Under the pieces are notes generated by a model, which was not told where the DNA came from, made no database searches, and saw only the letters and a program-made list of their open reading frames with translations. From Saccoglossus kowalevskii (taxonomy: Eukaryota; Hemichordata; Enteropneusta; Harrimaniidae): a stretch of 38,100 nucleotides of DNA. The translations under genes were made by a program, and so were the position numbers. Shown in pieces: positions 11,339 to 22,183 of this stretch. The number at the start of each line of letters is the position of its first letter. Position 1 is the stretch's first letter. The DNA lies in assembly GCF_000003605.2 (NCBI RefSeq), contig NW_003149765.1, positions 1,075,234 to 1,113,333 on the forward strand, written 5' to 3'.

Positions 11339-14300
11339 CTGAAAATTGAAATAACAGAAACATTGTATTTAGATATATACGCGTTTGAGAGTACATGTAC
11401 AAAAAGATATTTCATTAAAACGAAAACAGTTACACATGAAACCATTATGTCTTGCCTTGGAACGAAATTGATTAAACATTTCAGAAATGGTTTGGAACAG
11501 TAAGTAAAACAAAATAAAATGATGTACATCAGTATTCCATTGTGTGTGAGTTCAATACAAAGTATTGACATTATTGATTTCAATCGGCTTAGGTATATCT
11601 GAGAAACAGTAGAGGACATGTTCAAATGTTTATTTTTGGTGTTTTGTATTTCCATTGTCTTAGTACCAACTTCACAGTTATGCATATATATATATATACA
11701 TATGAACAATCTGTAAACAATATGGCTGCCTTTGCATTATACACTCTACATGTAAATACATCGAAGAATTATTTGGAGAGGCATACCTGTTGGTGTTTAA
11801 CAAATCCAAACTGCATCCTATGAAATCTACCAAAATGTTCCATGCCAAATGAACAATCACCGCTTAGATTGGCAGCCCTAATCTGGAATTGGAAAATTCA
11901 TGGAGTAATCACTAAATATTTTGTCATTGTATATGTCTTCACAGGAGACACTTGTTGAACACAATACAGTGTGACAAATGTTAGAGTTTATTTGAATAAT
12001 AACAAACAATATTAAATTCAAACAAAGTTCAATTGAGCTCTTAGGAAAGATGTTGCCATTTAAGGTTAGTACGTTGGAAATGATACAGAATGACTGGAAC
12101 AAGTATGTTTAATTTATTGATACCGTTATGTATGTCTTACCTCTGTACATGCTAGATGTCTAATGTCGTTCCAATTAATTTTAGCTCTACAATGGTCAAA
12201 GGCATGGATCAATTCGTGAGTTATTACTCGATCCATCGCGGACTGTGTTTTTATGTTATTCTGACATAAAACAATCTGAAAAATAACACAGAATTTAGAT
12301 TATTATACATGAATGATTGCAAATTGCTGGTGTGATTTCTCTCACCATAAACTGGAAATGCCACAAACTACTGAATTGTGCCAGAATGATACACCATGAA
12401 GGAAAGAATATAACAACATACTAAATACTCATGTTTATCACCTCTTTCAAGAATCTAAAGTTGTGATTGTGAATGGTTAAATGAATGAAGACATTACAAT
12501 GAGATATCTAAACTTACTTGAGATGTTGATGGATCAAATCCACCATTGACAACTTCCGAGCACTGTTCGCAGGCAAAATGACGATCTTGAAATGCTTCAC
12601 TGAAATTAAAAATGACCAGAGAATGTGTGAATTTTAAAACACTGAAATGTCACTGTGTACTTCAATACATTTGAAAAAGAGAAAAGTTTGGTCTACAAGA
12701 CAAATAGTGTACATTTTGTATAGCGATTTACTTACACTATTTTCAATCTATACTATAAAATAGGAAAATTACATTAAACACTGTTTTGTCTGCACGTTTT
12801 TAGCAAATTCTTCAAAATCTGTATATCTATGAATACCTTTTAACCTTTTCACCACCAGACTTTCTTGCCTAAACTTGTCTGTGCTTTTTTCTTATAATTT
12901 AATTAACAGTTTTTACTCAAAACAAATTGTCATTTTTTGTCTCAATCTTCTGAAGTAAAGTGCAGACTATAAACGGGACTATTTTGTTAATTTGTGATGA
13001 AAAGAGGAAACTGGTGGGGAAAATGTTAAGTATCATGAACGTTAAATATCCTGATGAAGTTATACTTGGAAAGTATTGTCATGGTGATATCTAAGATGCT
13101 GTACATTGTGTCCTCTTTTCACTGAGGACAATAATTCCACCCCCACAGCCAAAGAAATAAAAGATAAGCACTGAATATTAGTTTATCCCAAGAATACAGC
13201 AAAGTATGGACAAAGGCGGTTTGAGTGATTGTACACATCTTTTTCCTGTTTGTAGTAATTTGATGAAAGATAATAATAAATCTTCTTACGCACTGTGACG
13301 TCAATAACCCATTTAAAGCGGGGAAGTCGTCACATACGCATACGTCAGGTGGTCATAGCGTGTCTTTGTTTACAAACAAGCGTCTACCGATGAGCCTTTG
13401 CGTTCTTAGCATACATTGTTATCATCGCTTGGGACTTGATTCCCACGCGTGCGCAGACGACGACCCTCTCGCTTTAAGTTAACATTTTATGAGTTTTTAT
13501 TGATTTTTTTTTTATAAGGGAAAATGTTCAAAACAAATTCCATATGTTTGGGAAGGAATGGTGGTATGGTTTTTTACAGAACAGCAAATTCTATTGTTTT
13601 CGGTTTTTGATGTATAATAATTATAAGATATTACCTACCATCCACTTTGACTCATAGCTTGTAGTAATAATTTAACATATGGATCTGTGAAAATAAATGT
13701 TTTTATTAACAGTAGCACAGTGCCTCTACTGTGACAGTAGTGAGACCTGTTTGTGTAGAACGGGGTGTCATGAATAATACTAGTATTCTGGATTTGATTG
13801 AGTTACAGTGATCGCCATACTATAATCAATTAATAACACCTCACTGGTTTACAAATGTATTCATAGTTACCAAATGTTGTTTAACAGAACCAATCATATA
13901 ATACAAAGAATTTCATGAAGACATGAATTTTTTTTTTTTCTATGAAAAATTCATAAATTAATATTGACCAATCACAACACATTTACGGATACATGGAACA
14001 GTTTTGTATCAGTTACCGCATATAGTTACAACGGAATAACTTGCACACAGGAACTTGTAATTCACTTTAAAAAAAAAAACTCCATTCAAAAGTACATTAG
14101 CATAGGTGATTCAAACAAGCAATTTAATGAAGAGTGAATAATTGCCAGTATTTGGACGCACTGATAAGTGATAGGGATAATTTCCTCACAATTCACACTA
14201 ACTCAGATTATATGTCATTTAATAAATACCAAAACCTCAATAATGTTCTATGAATGCTCTACGTGTGCAGATTCTGTTATTTCACACATTGAGCAAAATT

Positions 14301-15135
14301 GTGTAAAAGATATTTTTATTTGTTTGTTATTGTGTTTACAGTAAATGCAAGTGTCACCACAGAAAGAAAGGGTTTTGTGTTGCATTTTACAGGCTAATAG
14401 AATAGAATAGAATAGAATAGAATAGAATAGAATAGAATAGAATAGAATAGAATAGAATAGAATAGAATTTATTTTATTTTATTTCCCCGTAAGGAATCTA
14501 CTTTTCCTTGCAACACCTAGCACGCAATCTTTTTTTCCCTCTCAGCTGCCAAATTTTTTCGCAACAAATCTCATATTCAAGGTCAATAAAAGTCAATAAG
14601 ATTAGGTAGTAGATTCATGGGGTAACATTGTCGCACAGTCACTTATGGCTGAAAATTCAATACATCGATCAGTACATTTTATTATTATTTTTTCTCAATT
14701 TCAATAATAAACAGCACTGACCGATTTATTTTGATTTTCATACCTCACGCATATGTGCGTTGTCGGTCCTAACGTCCATGGTCTTATTATCGAGCTACGG
14801 AGCCAGACGGACAGGCGCCAACAATCTCACCGATTACTCAAGTATTCAAATGGGTCACCCCTGATGAGATGCGAGAACTTACTATTCCTAGAGTAGGCAG
14901 CCATGCCAAGACATCGGTAGTGGTTGCTACCGAGATGTCCGAGCAATTTTCCGTAGTTTGACTTGTCAACTTGAACATCCACGTTAATATTCCGGTTTGT
15001 GAAAGAGTCGGTTGACTTATCACTGTCGTTTTTCAATATAAAGTCTCCCTCCCCAAAAGGTACTGATCCAGCATCGGCGTCAGCGTAATTCCCACTCTGT
15101 GAAGTAGCGGCATGGCGTTTGCTGGAGGCTGCCAT
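11150..15135 (-). CDS. ATP23: ATP23 mitochondrial inner-membrane metalloprotease (XRCC6BP1/KUB3 orthologue), complete, six exons
   Basis: Join, minus strand: 15135-14883, 13684-13639, 12599-12518, 12275-12141, 11882-11787, 11338-11150. Together these give 801 nt, 266 codons plus TAA; I recall the human protein as about 246 residues. All five introns are GT-AG and every phase agrees. Landmarks: NPYVKLLL at 85-92, the FACEQC cysteine pair near 108-113, [16 protein letters not shown] at about 119-134, the zinc-protease motif HELIH at 147-151 extended to [11 protein letters not shown], the [17 protein letters not shown] block at about 166-182, and a C-terminal CFNDLEPF block. In known family members Atp23 works at the mitochondrial inner membrane, on the intermembrane-space side. 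It matures Atp6 in yeast and helps assemble the ATP synthase Fo sector. H147, E148 and H151 are all present, so it should be catalytically competent. The first 80 or so residues are not recognisably conserved. The start ATG at 15135 has A at -3 and G at +4. Confidence 0.97.
11787..11882 (-). CDS. ATP23: ATP23 coding exon 5
   Basis: 96 nt, 32 codons, phase 0 to phase 0, encoding [17 protein letters not shown] and ending FVKHQQ. Acceptor CCAATTCCAG, donor GTATGC. It matches the conserved (V/I)RAANLSGDC block that follows the catalytic exon. Confidence 0.97.
12141..12275 (-). CDS. ATP23: ATP23 coding exon 4 (catalytic HELIH exon)
   Basis: 135 nt, 45 codons, phase 0 at both ends. It starts IVLCQNNI, contains [13 protein letters not shown] and ends RHLACTE. 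The two histidines of HELIH are zinc ligands and the glutamate is the catalytic base in this metalloprotease family. Acceptor GTTATTTTTCAG, donor GTAAGA. Confidence 0.98.
12518..12599 (-). CDS. ATP23: ATP23 coding exon 3
   Basis: 82 nt encoding [17 protein letters not shown] and then [10 protein letters not shown]. Acceptor TTTAATTTCAG, donor GTAAGT, exit phase 0. It contains the conserved CxxC and the GGFDPSTSQ signature that precedes the catalytic exon. Confidence 0.97.
13317..13473. mobile_element. TTAA-flanked MITE in ATP23 intron 2
   Basis: TTAA at 13313-13316 and 13474-13477 flank a 157-bp G+C-richer segment. Its ends are imperfect inverted repeats: AGCGGGGAAGTCGTC on the left and AGCGAGAGGGTCGTC reading in from the right, followed by related CATACGCATACG and CTGCGCACGCG. 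A TTAA target duplication is typical of piggyBac and Kolobok transposons. There is no coding capacity. Confidence 0.55.
13639..13684 (-). CDS. ATP23: ATP23 coding exon 2 (46-nt small exon)
   Basis: Encodes [14 protein letters not shown], with split codons at both ends: Asn at the 5' side and Cys at the 3' side. It matches the conserved NPYVKLLL segment of ATP23. It is bounded by acceptor TTTTCACAG and donor GTAGGT. At 46 nt it is too short to stand out as an open frame, and was found by protein motif plus splice signals. Confidence 0.95.
14396..14467 (+). repeat. (AATAG)n microsatellite, about 14 copies, ATP23 intron 1
   Basis: A perfect pentanucleotide array running directly into TTTATTTTATTTTATTT and then unique sequence. 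On the minus strand this reads GGGGAAATAAAATAAAATAAA followed by (TTCTA)n, which looks like the 3' end of a retroposon whose tail seeded the microsatellite. The body of such an element is not otherwise recognised. Confidence 0.9.
14883..15135 (-). CDS. ATP23: ATP23 coding exon 1
   Basis: 253 nt, opening [12 protein letters not shown] and ending in phase 1 at donor GTAAGT (14882-14877). The last base A joins AT of the next exon to encode Asn85. The reading frame stays open past this donor to a stop at 14827, passing a second possible donor (GTGAGA at 14830). Only the GTAAGT donor has the phase needed for the next conserved exon. The encoded N-terminus is Ser/Asp/Asn-rich and does not resemble the human N-terminus except close to the exon end, where a Cys is followed by NNPYVK. 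No classical amphipathic mitochondrial presequence is evident. Confidence 0.85.
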
Positions 15136-15694
15136 ATTTGTTTTTAGTTGCCTTATCTTTAGCAAAGCGCCACCTAGTGGTTAAAATAACCAATTTAATA
15201 ACGCGGAGGGCGCTAACATATAGATTGCAATATCGATTTCAGAAATTGGACAAAATGGGACATCACTGGCATTTTTTAAGGAACTATCATATACAAGATG
15301 CGTAAAACGTCGTCTTTGGTTATTTATTAAACACACTGTAAACACATCAACAATTTTAAAAATGCTGCGGCAAGAGCCACAATGCAACTTTTTTGTTTTG
15401 TTTTTTACGATTATCAATTTAACGAATTTAAAGTTTATGTTAATGGTGAGATTACATGGGTTAAAAGTATTTGATGATACTCGTATAAAGGCAATATTTT
15501 AAATTTTATTTATTACACGTAAATTGTAAGGGAGTATACTAGTATATTGAGACGTTTATAACTTGACACCCACACGTGTGGATGTTACATTAGTAACTAG
15601 AACAGGTGGCCATGTTCACATATGGTTAACCATCATGGAAAATAACATCTTACTATTCTCTAGGGTGTGTGCAATGCATTCATTATGTCTAGTT

Positions 15695-15760
15695 GAGAGG
15701 GTACTTCTCTTATCTCGGTGAAATGCTAATGTTTAACTGAGATAAGAGAAGCCCCCTCCC
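15695..15760. ncRNA. Precursor-miRNA-like hairpin candidate
   Basis: CTTCTCTTATCTCGGT (15704-15719) pairs with ACTGAGATAAGAGAAG (15736-15751) with a single G-T position, around a 16-nt loop. A 2x2 internal loop leads to a further pairing of GAGAGGG (15695-15701) with CCCTCCC (15754-15760). About 23 paired positions in 66 nt is in the range of animal pre-miRNAs. It could equally be a palindromic transposon relic. I do not recognise a known miRNA seed. Confidence 0.3.
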
Positions 15761-18700
15761 TAAAAAGCACACGACAACCGCAGACCTTAGACGGTCTATG
15801 CGGCGACTAAAGCGGGTATTAAATCGGCGCTAAAGGTATGATGACACTAGCAAGTCACGGTCGTAATACATGTAGTTTGATATTACAAGCAACAAAGATA
15901 ATTTAAATATATGTTAACAAAGGCTTATTGGGACTGACCGTGCTAAAGAAGCTCTTCGTCTGAGATTCATTAGTGCTGTATTGTTCGTGTAATTCAACTT
16001 TATTACATTACTTCACGGGGGAAATAATAAAGCTGTTGGCAATATTACTTGTATCACAAAATATAACGGAATATCCGTCCCTGGAGGCTTGTACAACCTC
16101 GCCTTGCACGGAAAGCAAACACAATGCCACGAAAGTAGACACTTTGCATCAATCAAGTAAATACGGAGAATACCCATGTGAGCTATGAAAGAGCAGTTGT
16201 TTCTATTTCTATTACATTCACAATTAGTTAATGTATGAAAATTGCTCCAGGAATTGTCTAATTTCGTTGTTCTAATGGTGAGACGTCTGTCACACCAGTT
16301 TCTGTTTTGTATTTGAAAAATGGAATGCGCGCATTGTGGTGGTTTAAGCGCTACGTGTCTAGGAATCAATGGCTCATCAAGACTCTGTAGTTGTAATGGC
16401 AACCAAAGAACGTCGTACGGCCCAAAGAACTAATTTTTGAAATCAAACAACTTTCCATCTTTTTGGATAATTAAATTTTAAAAAAATACGGTTTTAAAAA
16501 TATGGTATAATAGGTATAATAAAATAAATAGCTATCTTTATTAGTCTTTTTTTTTTAAATATAATAATATGTCCATATTTGAAAATTTGAGAATTGTGGT
16601 TTATACTTACATATATCAACGTCGAGAAAGATACGATTAACCATCTATTGCGAGGCGGTAGTCGGCGTTAATTGTCCTTGATGCGGCTCTCGATTCTATA
16701 TAATGACAATTAATTGACTGGACGCATCACTTGGCTACATGATAAAAAAACGAATTTTGATAACACCTGGTCTCACGAGAATTCAGTTCTTTGACGTGTT
16801 TTAATGAGATAATCACCAAAGCGTAAAAGTGAAGACAGAGTCAATTGAGATACAAATTATCATTCATGGGCGCTAATGCTAATTGTGACAAAGAGCATGA
16901 TTATGAAAGTTGCGCGTTAATTGATTGAGCGCCCTGCTGTTATTTTACATTAACTCAGGCCAAATTCGAGTTGCTGCCTCGCTTATTTTGTGTGGTGAAG
17001 CGAATGTCGAAAAGACGCATTTATTCTCCAAGTTTAGTGTGTGGAAATAAGACATTAATTAATTAACATAGTCAGCATCTGGTATTTAGTGTCTTTGAAA
17101 TATAATATATAATAAAGTCACTGATACACCGACGTCGAGTAAGGCATGTTTATACCCTATAAGCACGCTTTTTAGCCCTATATAGCTGTTTTCATTTGTA
17201 ACCAGTCTCATTTATATACAAACGATACGACTGAATTCATTGGCTGGAAGGCACCTCTCCCCATTCTATGAAGTGTTCAAGCATAGATTAGAAGTTAGAA
17301 CAGCCTACATAGGTATACGCGCTCATACAATGTTAAGTGTTTTATAACGTATACGCCTTGCCTGACTTCCGTTTATAAAGCTATGTAAAAAAAATACCAG
17401 GATAGTATGTGTACAAGTTGATAGAAGTCATTAATTGAAAATAAATGTAACTTTAGATATATGAAATAAAAACGAATCATTTGGGATTAAAACTCGGAAA
17501 AATTACATATCTCATCATGAGGTACGTGGACTGTGGCTGAAAGCATTTAACGAATTTTAAGTAACAATGGCTGCCAGTCGGCCATAATATGTGCAGACTT
17601 TAAACGTACTTTCACTTAAAGTTTAAAAGTTTTTTTTTTTTTTAAATTATCTGTTTCCTTTTTCATTTATATAGTATTTGCATTTTCCAATAATTTTATT
17701 GCAGCTCCTAATTACTTATTAGTGAGCCCCTGATTTAAAAGGGTAGCAACAAATAAATAAAAAAAACGCAATTGGGCATTGCGTCACGGTATGAGAAAAC
17801 CATACATGGATATGGTAAAAAAAATGCCGATAGTCAGCTATATTAGATTGGATCACGATAAAAAGAAACCAGGAACGGCCCTGCATTGAGCCGTCCTTGG
17901 TGACACGTCGAAGCATTGTGCATTTTTACGTCAGTCGGCCATATTTGATAGGACCCAAAACTAATCGATCGATGCATGTCCGAGAAAAGGTTCAAGACTC
18001 GGACATACGACACCCGGGATACTATCCATGTGTTCAGACATCGTCTTCAAGTAGGTTAAAAATCAGCTCAGTTTATGAAAACGATTAATTTTGACGTGTT
18101 CATTAAAGCTACAAATTTGAATTTAAGCTTTTCTGCCAGTTGAACTCCGTATAAACTTTAAAAGTCACATACAATAATTTGATTAATTAAATAAATCGAA
18201 TTTATTTTAGGGTGGCTGACAAGTTAGTATGTTGTAGAAAATACAAATTAAGCGATCAAATGATCAATTAATAGTTGTGTCTTTTGTATTGTATCGGGGT
18301 ATTGGGACATATAAGAATGGGAAAAAATATAATGCAACTGAACAAGGAATAATACTAGTAGTTACAATATCGACATGGAATATCGAGAGAGAAAAAAAAA
18401 ACGTCTTTCAAATCGACTTGAAGATCAGAGGCACTTTGCCTCTATTACTAAATGTGTACAGTAAATATTATAATAGAATAACTTGGAGTGCAAGGAGTTA
18501 TAATTATATCAAATTTGAGAAATGCAAATAACAGACCAGGATATTGGATAGAAGATAGTGTATGCATGTTTAGTACCCACGTGGCGTGATGTCTGAGTAC
18601 ATTGTAACACGTACTTTAAAAAAACATAACTGCGGTGGGTGGATATTGTTTCATGCAGATTGGTGTCTGGTTCGGTAGAATTGTGCGCAATTAAACTAAA

Positions 18701-18815
18701 CTATTAGATCACAGCTCAAATTTGCTGGCAGCAATCGGAGAGCCGGGCGGGAGATGATCCAATGATCGGACCGGTTGCTTGTCCAAAGAGATGCCATATT
18801 TTCCGTGATCTGTGA
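15761..18815. other. Intergenic, no gene recognised
   Basis: A+T-rich with scattered CpG-bearing patches (15770-15840, 16640-16700, 17890-18050). A short frame at 17897-18053 ends near a GTAGGT donor-like site but has no supported acceptor or family similarity. Nothing else supportable. Confidence 0.4.
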
Positions 18816-18831
18816 AAATTTTAGCTACGTA

Positions 18832-19210
18832 TTTTTTTTAATTACTTTATATGGTCTTTATTCACAAATTCAAGGCCATCGGCCCATAAAAGTATTTACA
18901 TGTACAAGAAGAATATTCGAAAAATAAAAAATATTTTACATGTACAAGAAAAAAGTTTAAATAAAATCACATATCTCGTTCCTAAATTTCAATGCATGAA
19001 AGATGTGCAGCCAGTGGTTGTAAAATATCAGAATTTTAAGAAGTAACAAGTTCTATAAATTTATCAAAAGACTGGGTATTATAAAATGTATTGGGTAAGT
19101 ATGAGGTTCGCAATTCATGGTAATATGGGCAAACACGGAGAAAGTGAAACTCATTTTCAATTTTATCTTTGTGAGAGACGAATGTAATTGCCCTCTTTGT
19201 GATATAGATG
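18832..19210 (-). mobile_element. 5'-truncated LINE 3' end with inverted 5' segment (twin priming), 16-bp target duplication
   Basis: On the minus strand 19164-18840 encodes KIENEFHFLRVCPYYHELRT and, after a stop, LAAHLSCIEI: the C-terminal Cys/His segment and tail of a LINE reverse-transcriptase protein. The adjoining 19165-19210 is inverted: on the plus strand it encodes RDECNCPLCDID, the residues expected just before IENEF. Identical 16-bp repeats AAATTTTAGCTACGTA flank it (18816-18831 and 19211-19226). The minus-strand end is an A-rich tail preceded by GTGAATAAAG. Stops in the frame show it is inactive. Clade not assigned. Confidence 0.85.
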
Positions 19211-19226
19211 AAATTTTAGCTACGTA

Positions 19227-19840
19227 TGGGAAGCCACGTGTCAAATTATCTTATACACACTGTATCTCATATGCGATCGATCCAAAACGAAAATATAAAA
19301 TACAACTGAATGTAATGTAATATCCCCTAAAACTCATAACTATGAAATCTATAGTTGACTGTTAACACATAGCTGTACAACAATATATTATTGAACGGTA
19401 CACCTTCCCGTTAAATTAATCACCGGGCTTGACGTGGCTGAAGTAGTCATAGACTCAACAATAGACTGTTTGCGGGTTATAGTGTCACGTGACAATTGCT
19501 GTCAGAGTACGCCATTCACCCTCGTTCGTAGCACGCTGTGTTATACTCACTAATTGACCTCGAAACGTATCACACAAAGGCTTAGCATATCTACATCTAT
19601 CGTGAAATCCACCAAAATTTCCGTCGTTTGGTGCAAGTGTATGTGTGTATTGGTGGCAGCGCACCATGCACGATAACGTGAAACAATTTCGGAAGAGTCT
19701 AATTTCCCCCGACAAGTAATCAAAAAGAATACCACATGAGCAATATACCCGCATTGTTTTGTGTACCCTTGCATTTGTTTGATTTTATTATCCACGGTGT
19801 TTTGGTTCATATACAACGTCGGTCTATCACAATTGCTACG
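19227..19840. other. Intergenic, no gene recognised
   Basis: Contains overlapping minus-strand frames (to 19754 and 20017), one opening MRVYCSCGILFDYLSGEI, that lack conserved motifs. No splice-bounded exon could be supported. Confidence 0.35.
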
Positions 19841-20030
19841 TTCACACGACAGCATTTTATCGGAGCCCAACGGCTCGAGCCAGCAAAAATGGCCGTGTAA
19901 ACGCGTTCGGCTCGAGTCGGCTCGAGCCAAGTTCGGCTCAACTATACCCTCGGGGTTGAACTCCGATAGGATTGAGTCCCGCCATGGCTCCGATCGTGTA
20001 AACGCATCGGGGCCCAACTATCGGAGCCGA
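19841..20030. repeat. G+C-rich modular palindromic block
   Basis: About 190 bp far richer in G+C than its surroundings. It contains two copies of the palindrome GGCTCGAGCC (19872-19881, 19919-19928), two direct copies of CGTGTAAACGC (19894-19904, 19995-20005) with a related inverted copy near 19845, and several ATCGGAGCC/GGCTCCGAT modules. GGCTCCGAT and ATCGGGGCC fold around the second CGTGTAAACGC. An open frame on the minus strand crosses it but has no recognised domain. Type unknown; probably a transposon terminus or regulatory block. Confidence 0.6.
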
Positions 20031-20050
20031 AATCACGCCCTCAGTCGTCT

Positions 20051-21190
20051 TCAATGATTTGATGAGGGGCAAAATATCGTTCAAACTTGACGAAGAAGTA
20101 TCAGCGGCAGAGAAAGCCATCACCAACAGTCAAGACGCTCTAACAACAAGCAAATGAGTTTATGATACAAACCACACGTGAACAAAACTGCCCTAAACCA
20201 ATATAACTGTGATCATCCATGACACATATATCATCTATATTACCAAATCCGATGATGGGTTTTCTCTGCATGACTACGACTATAACTCAGTTTTTCAGGC
20301 TTTGTTTGTTATTTTCAAAACACATTAATAACACACAGTGTCATTGCTGGGAGGTTTATGACTTATGTGTTGAGGCTCGCTGTTCTCATTGTTGAGTTTC
20401 CCTGAGGGGTTCTGTGTATTGTTAGAACGCTGGTCTGAAACGTTAGTTTAAAAAGAAAGAATTCTGTAGACTCTGATGGCATGCCAAAAAAAAACTAAAA
20501 TCGATCAAATGAACAGGATATTCAACTTCCTTTGTATATTTGATATTTCAATAAAATTTTTCGTTCATACGCTCAATTTTATCTTTTTTTCGGGCAGATT
20601 GGTTATTGTTCACAGTACGTTAATTTTTCAACCAACGTGTTTTTAATATTTTATAAAGGTGAAAAGCCAATGCGTTATAACGATAATGCATATCGAGAAA
20701 CAAATTGATCTATTGTTTTTTGGGGGGTGGCGTCATCTCATTAATTTTTCAAGCATTGTTACGAAGCTCGATAGAAAGTTGTGACAATAGAACGTCGACA
20801 CAATTGCATTCAAACCAGTTTAATCTATCTCCGACGGGAATCGAATATTTGGCAAATTGGTTGTTACTATGGCGACCGTTTAATAGCTAGTTTATTTCAA
20901 CTCTGTCATAATTGCATTTTTCGCGCTGTTTCACACAACGCGCTTACTTACTCGTATACCCATTATACCATCATAAAAGCAACCAATCACCGATCAGTGA
21001 GCACTTTTAGTAATTTGATCATTTTAAGGGTTGCCTCGTTCATTCGTTCATTCATTTTTTCGTTCGTTCATGCATGTGGGGGTAGTGCCTAATAACCAAG
21101 CCAGTCTTCTGCTCACGTGACGCGCACACGACAGTGTATATTCCATAAGTTCACTAGATGACCAGACAATTTCCCCTCAAATTTACGAGT
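20051..21190. other. Intergenic, no gene recognised
   Basis: No family-like exon was found. A short TTCG/TTCA-type run occurs at 21043-21070. Composition becomes more CpG-rich towards 21.1 kb, approaching the presumed EFCC1 promoter area. Confidence 0.4.
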
Positions 21191-21239
21191 TATATATGTA
21201 TAACGAGCTGCAATCCACGACACATAAGATAGGAAACAC

Positions 21240-21299
21240 GCACTATTACGTCACTCACGTGTCTGTTTTCGCTGTCTACTACATTGTCGTCGCATGCAG
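21240..21299 (+). promoter_or_regulatory. Candidate promoter and non-coding first exon for EFCC1
   Basis: A CpG-containing stretch with a CRE-like TACGTCA at about 21247 and an E-box CACGTG just after it runs into GCATGCAG followed by a consensus donor GTAAGT (21300-21305). With the acceptor at 24319 this would make a 3-kb leader intron of EFCC1. The pairing is inferred from splice-site quality and orientation only; the exon could belong to another transcript. Confidence 0.3.
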
Positions 21300-22000
21300 G
21301 TAAGTGTTGTCGACTTTGGCGTTGCTTACCATAACACTAGTATTTCATGTGAATATTTGTCGAGCAGCAGGAACACTTTCGGGCGCCAAGATATTTGTAA
21401 TTTATTGTATAGGTGTACTTTAGTTTTCGCATCATCATTTCTGTATACACGTGCATGTTTTAGATAATCGTGTGTGCGTGCTAGTACGGCAGTTGTAAAC
21501 TGAAAATGTTAAACATCGCATTCACCGGAGTTCACAAACGCGTGCGTTAAGTGATTGCCACGTTGTCAATATTTCCAGTTCGGTACTTGAAGTCACTGCG
21601 ATATTTAACATTCGCGCGGCGTATATAATGCATGTTTTATGTATGGGCAGGCGATCTACTCATGACATGTGCCGCGTTCATTGAGTCAGATATCAATTAC
21701 CGTAACTACATGCAAAGGGGCGTCATCTGCACGCTGTCGTTGCTTTATAACGGCGACGCGCATCATAATAAATAGTTGTAAAAAATATACAAAACACGTT
21801 TGGGGCAATGGTGGAAACTGATTTGATGCATGCCAGGCGGATATGCACTCCTCACATCGTAGAACAACCGCTACATGTTTTGATTGTGTGTGTTATGATT
21901 TTTATATCGTTTTCTTTGTTATCAGTAAGCGCGTGTATAGCGTAGCGTTACCATAGCTCCGACATCCTGATAAAACTGCGTCTTTCAGTGGAATTATCAC

Positions 22001-22183
22001 TATGTAAAACCGTTTTATTTTCACTGGCATTTAATTTCACTATTTTAACGTTTTTGAGCAATTTCACTGCGTTCACGAACTCGGCAGGGAAAACATTAGT
22101 TCATTGTTATTCTACATGTTCACGTGGTTGTAATTTAGCGATTTTTACTCAAAAAAAAGTGAATAATTAATGTGTTTACTGTA
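22001..22183. mobile_element. MITE family C, copy C1
   Basis: Homologous to 32278-32457: shared words include GTAAAACC, TTTATTTTCA, TTTAATTT, CAATTTCACTG, GGAAA and GAATAATTAATG, ending TTTACTGTA. The left end is TATGTAAAACC, a degraded form of the TACAGTAAAACC of the other copy. About 183 bp, non-coding. Confidence 0.65.

Noticed and set aside
12780-12900. Minus-strand frame reading [19 protein letters not shown] as an extra ATP23 exon
   Set aside because: It has no polypyrimidine acceptor, ends in TAA before a donor, and ATP23 is complete without it.
13119-13330. Possible ATP23 exon ending at GTAAGAAG (13305-13298 minus)
   Set aside because: Its exit phase does not fit exon 3, the encoded peptide has no ATP23 similarity, and the correct exon 2 was found at 13639-13684.
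15136-15165. ATP23 starting at 15165
   Set aside because: The codon there is TTG. ATG at 15135 has a better context and is the first ATG of the frame.
16013-16188. Plus-strand frame with EACTTSPCTESKHN resembling the start of an EGF-like domain
   Set aside because: Too few cysteines with the wrong spacing, no splice boundaries, and the opposite strand is equally open.
15973-19754. Similarity between YCSCNSTLLHYFTGEI (15976, plus) and YCSCGILFDYLSGEI (19750, minus)
   Set aside because: Resemblance covers only about 60 bp and then disappears. It may be two relics of one repeat, but it cannot be supported by eye.
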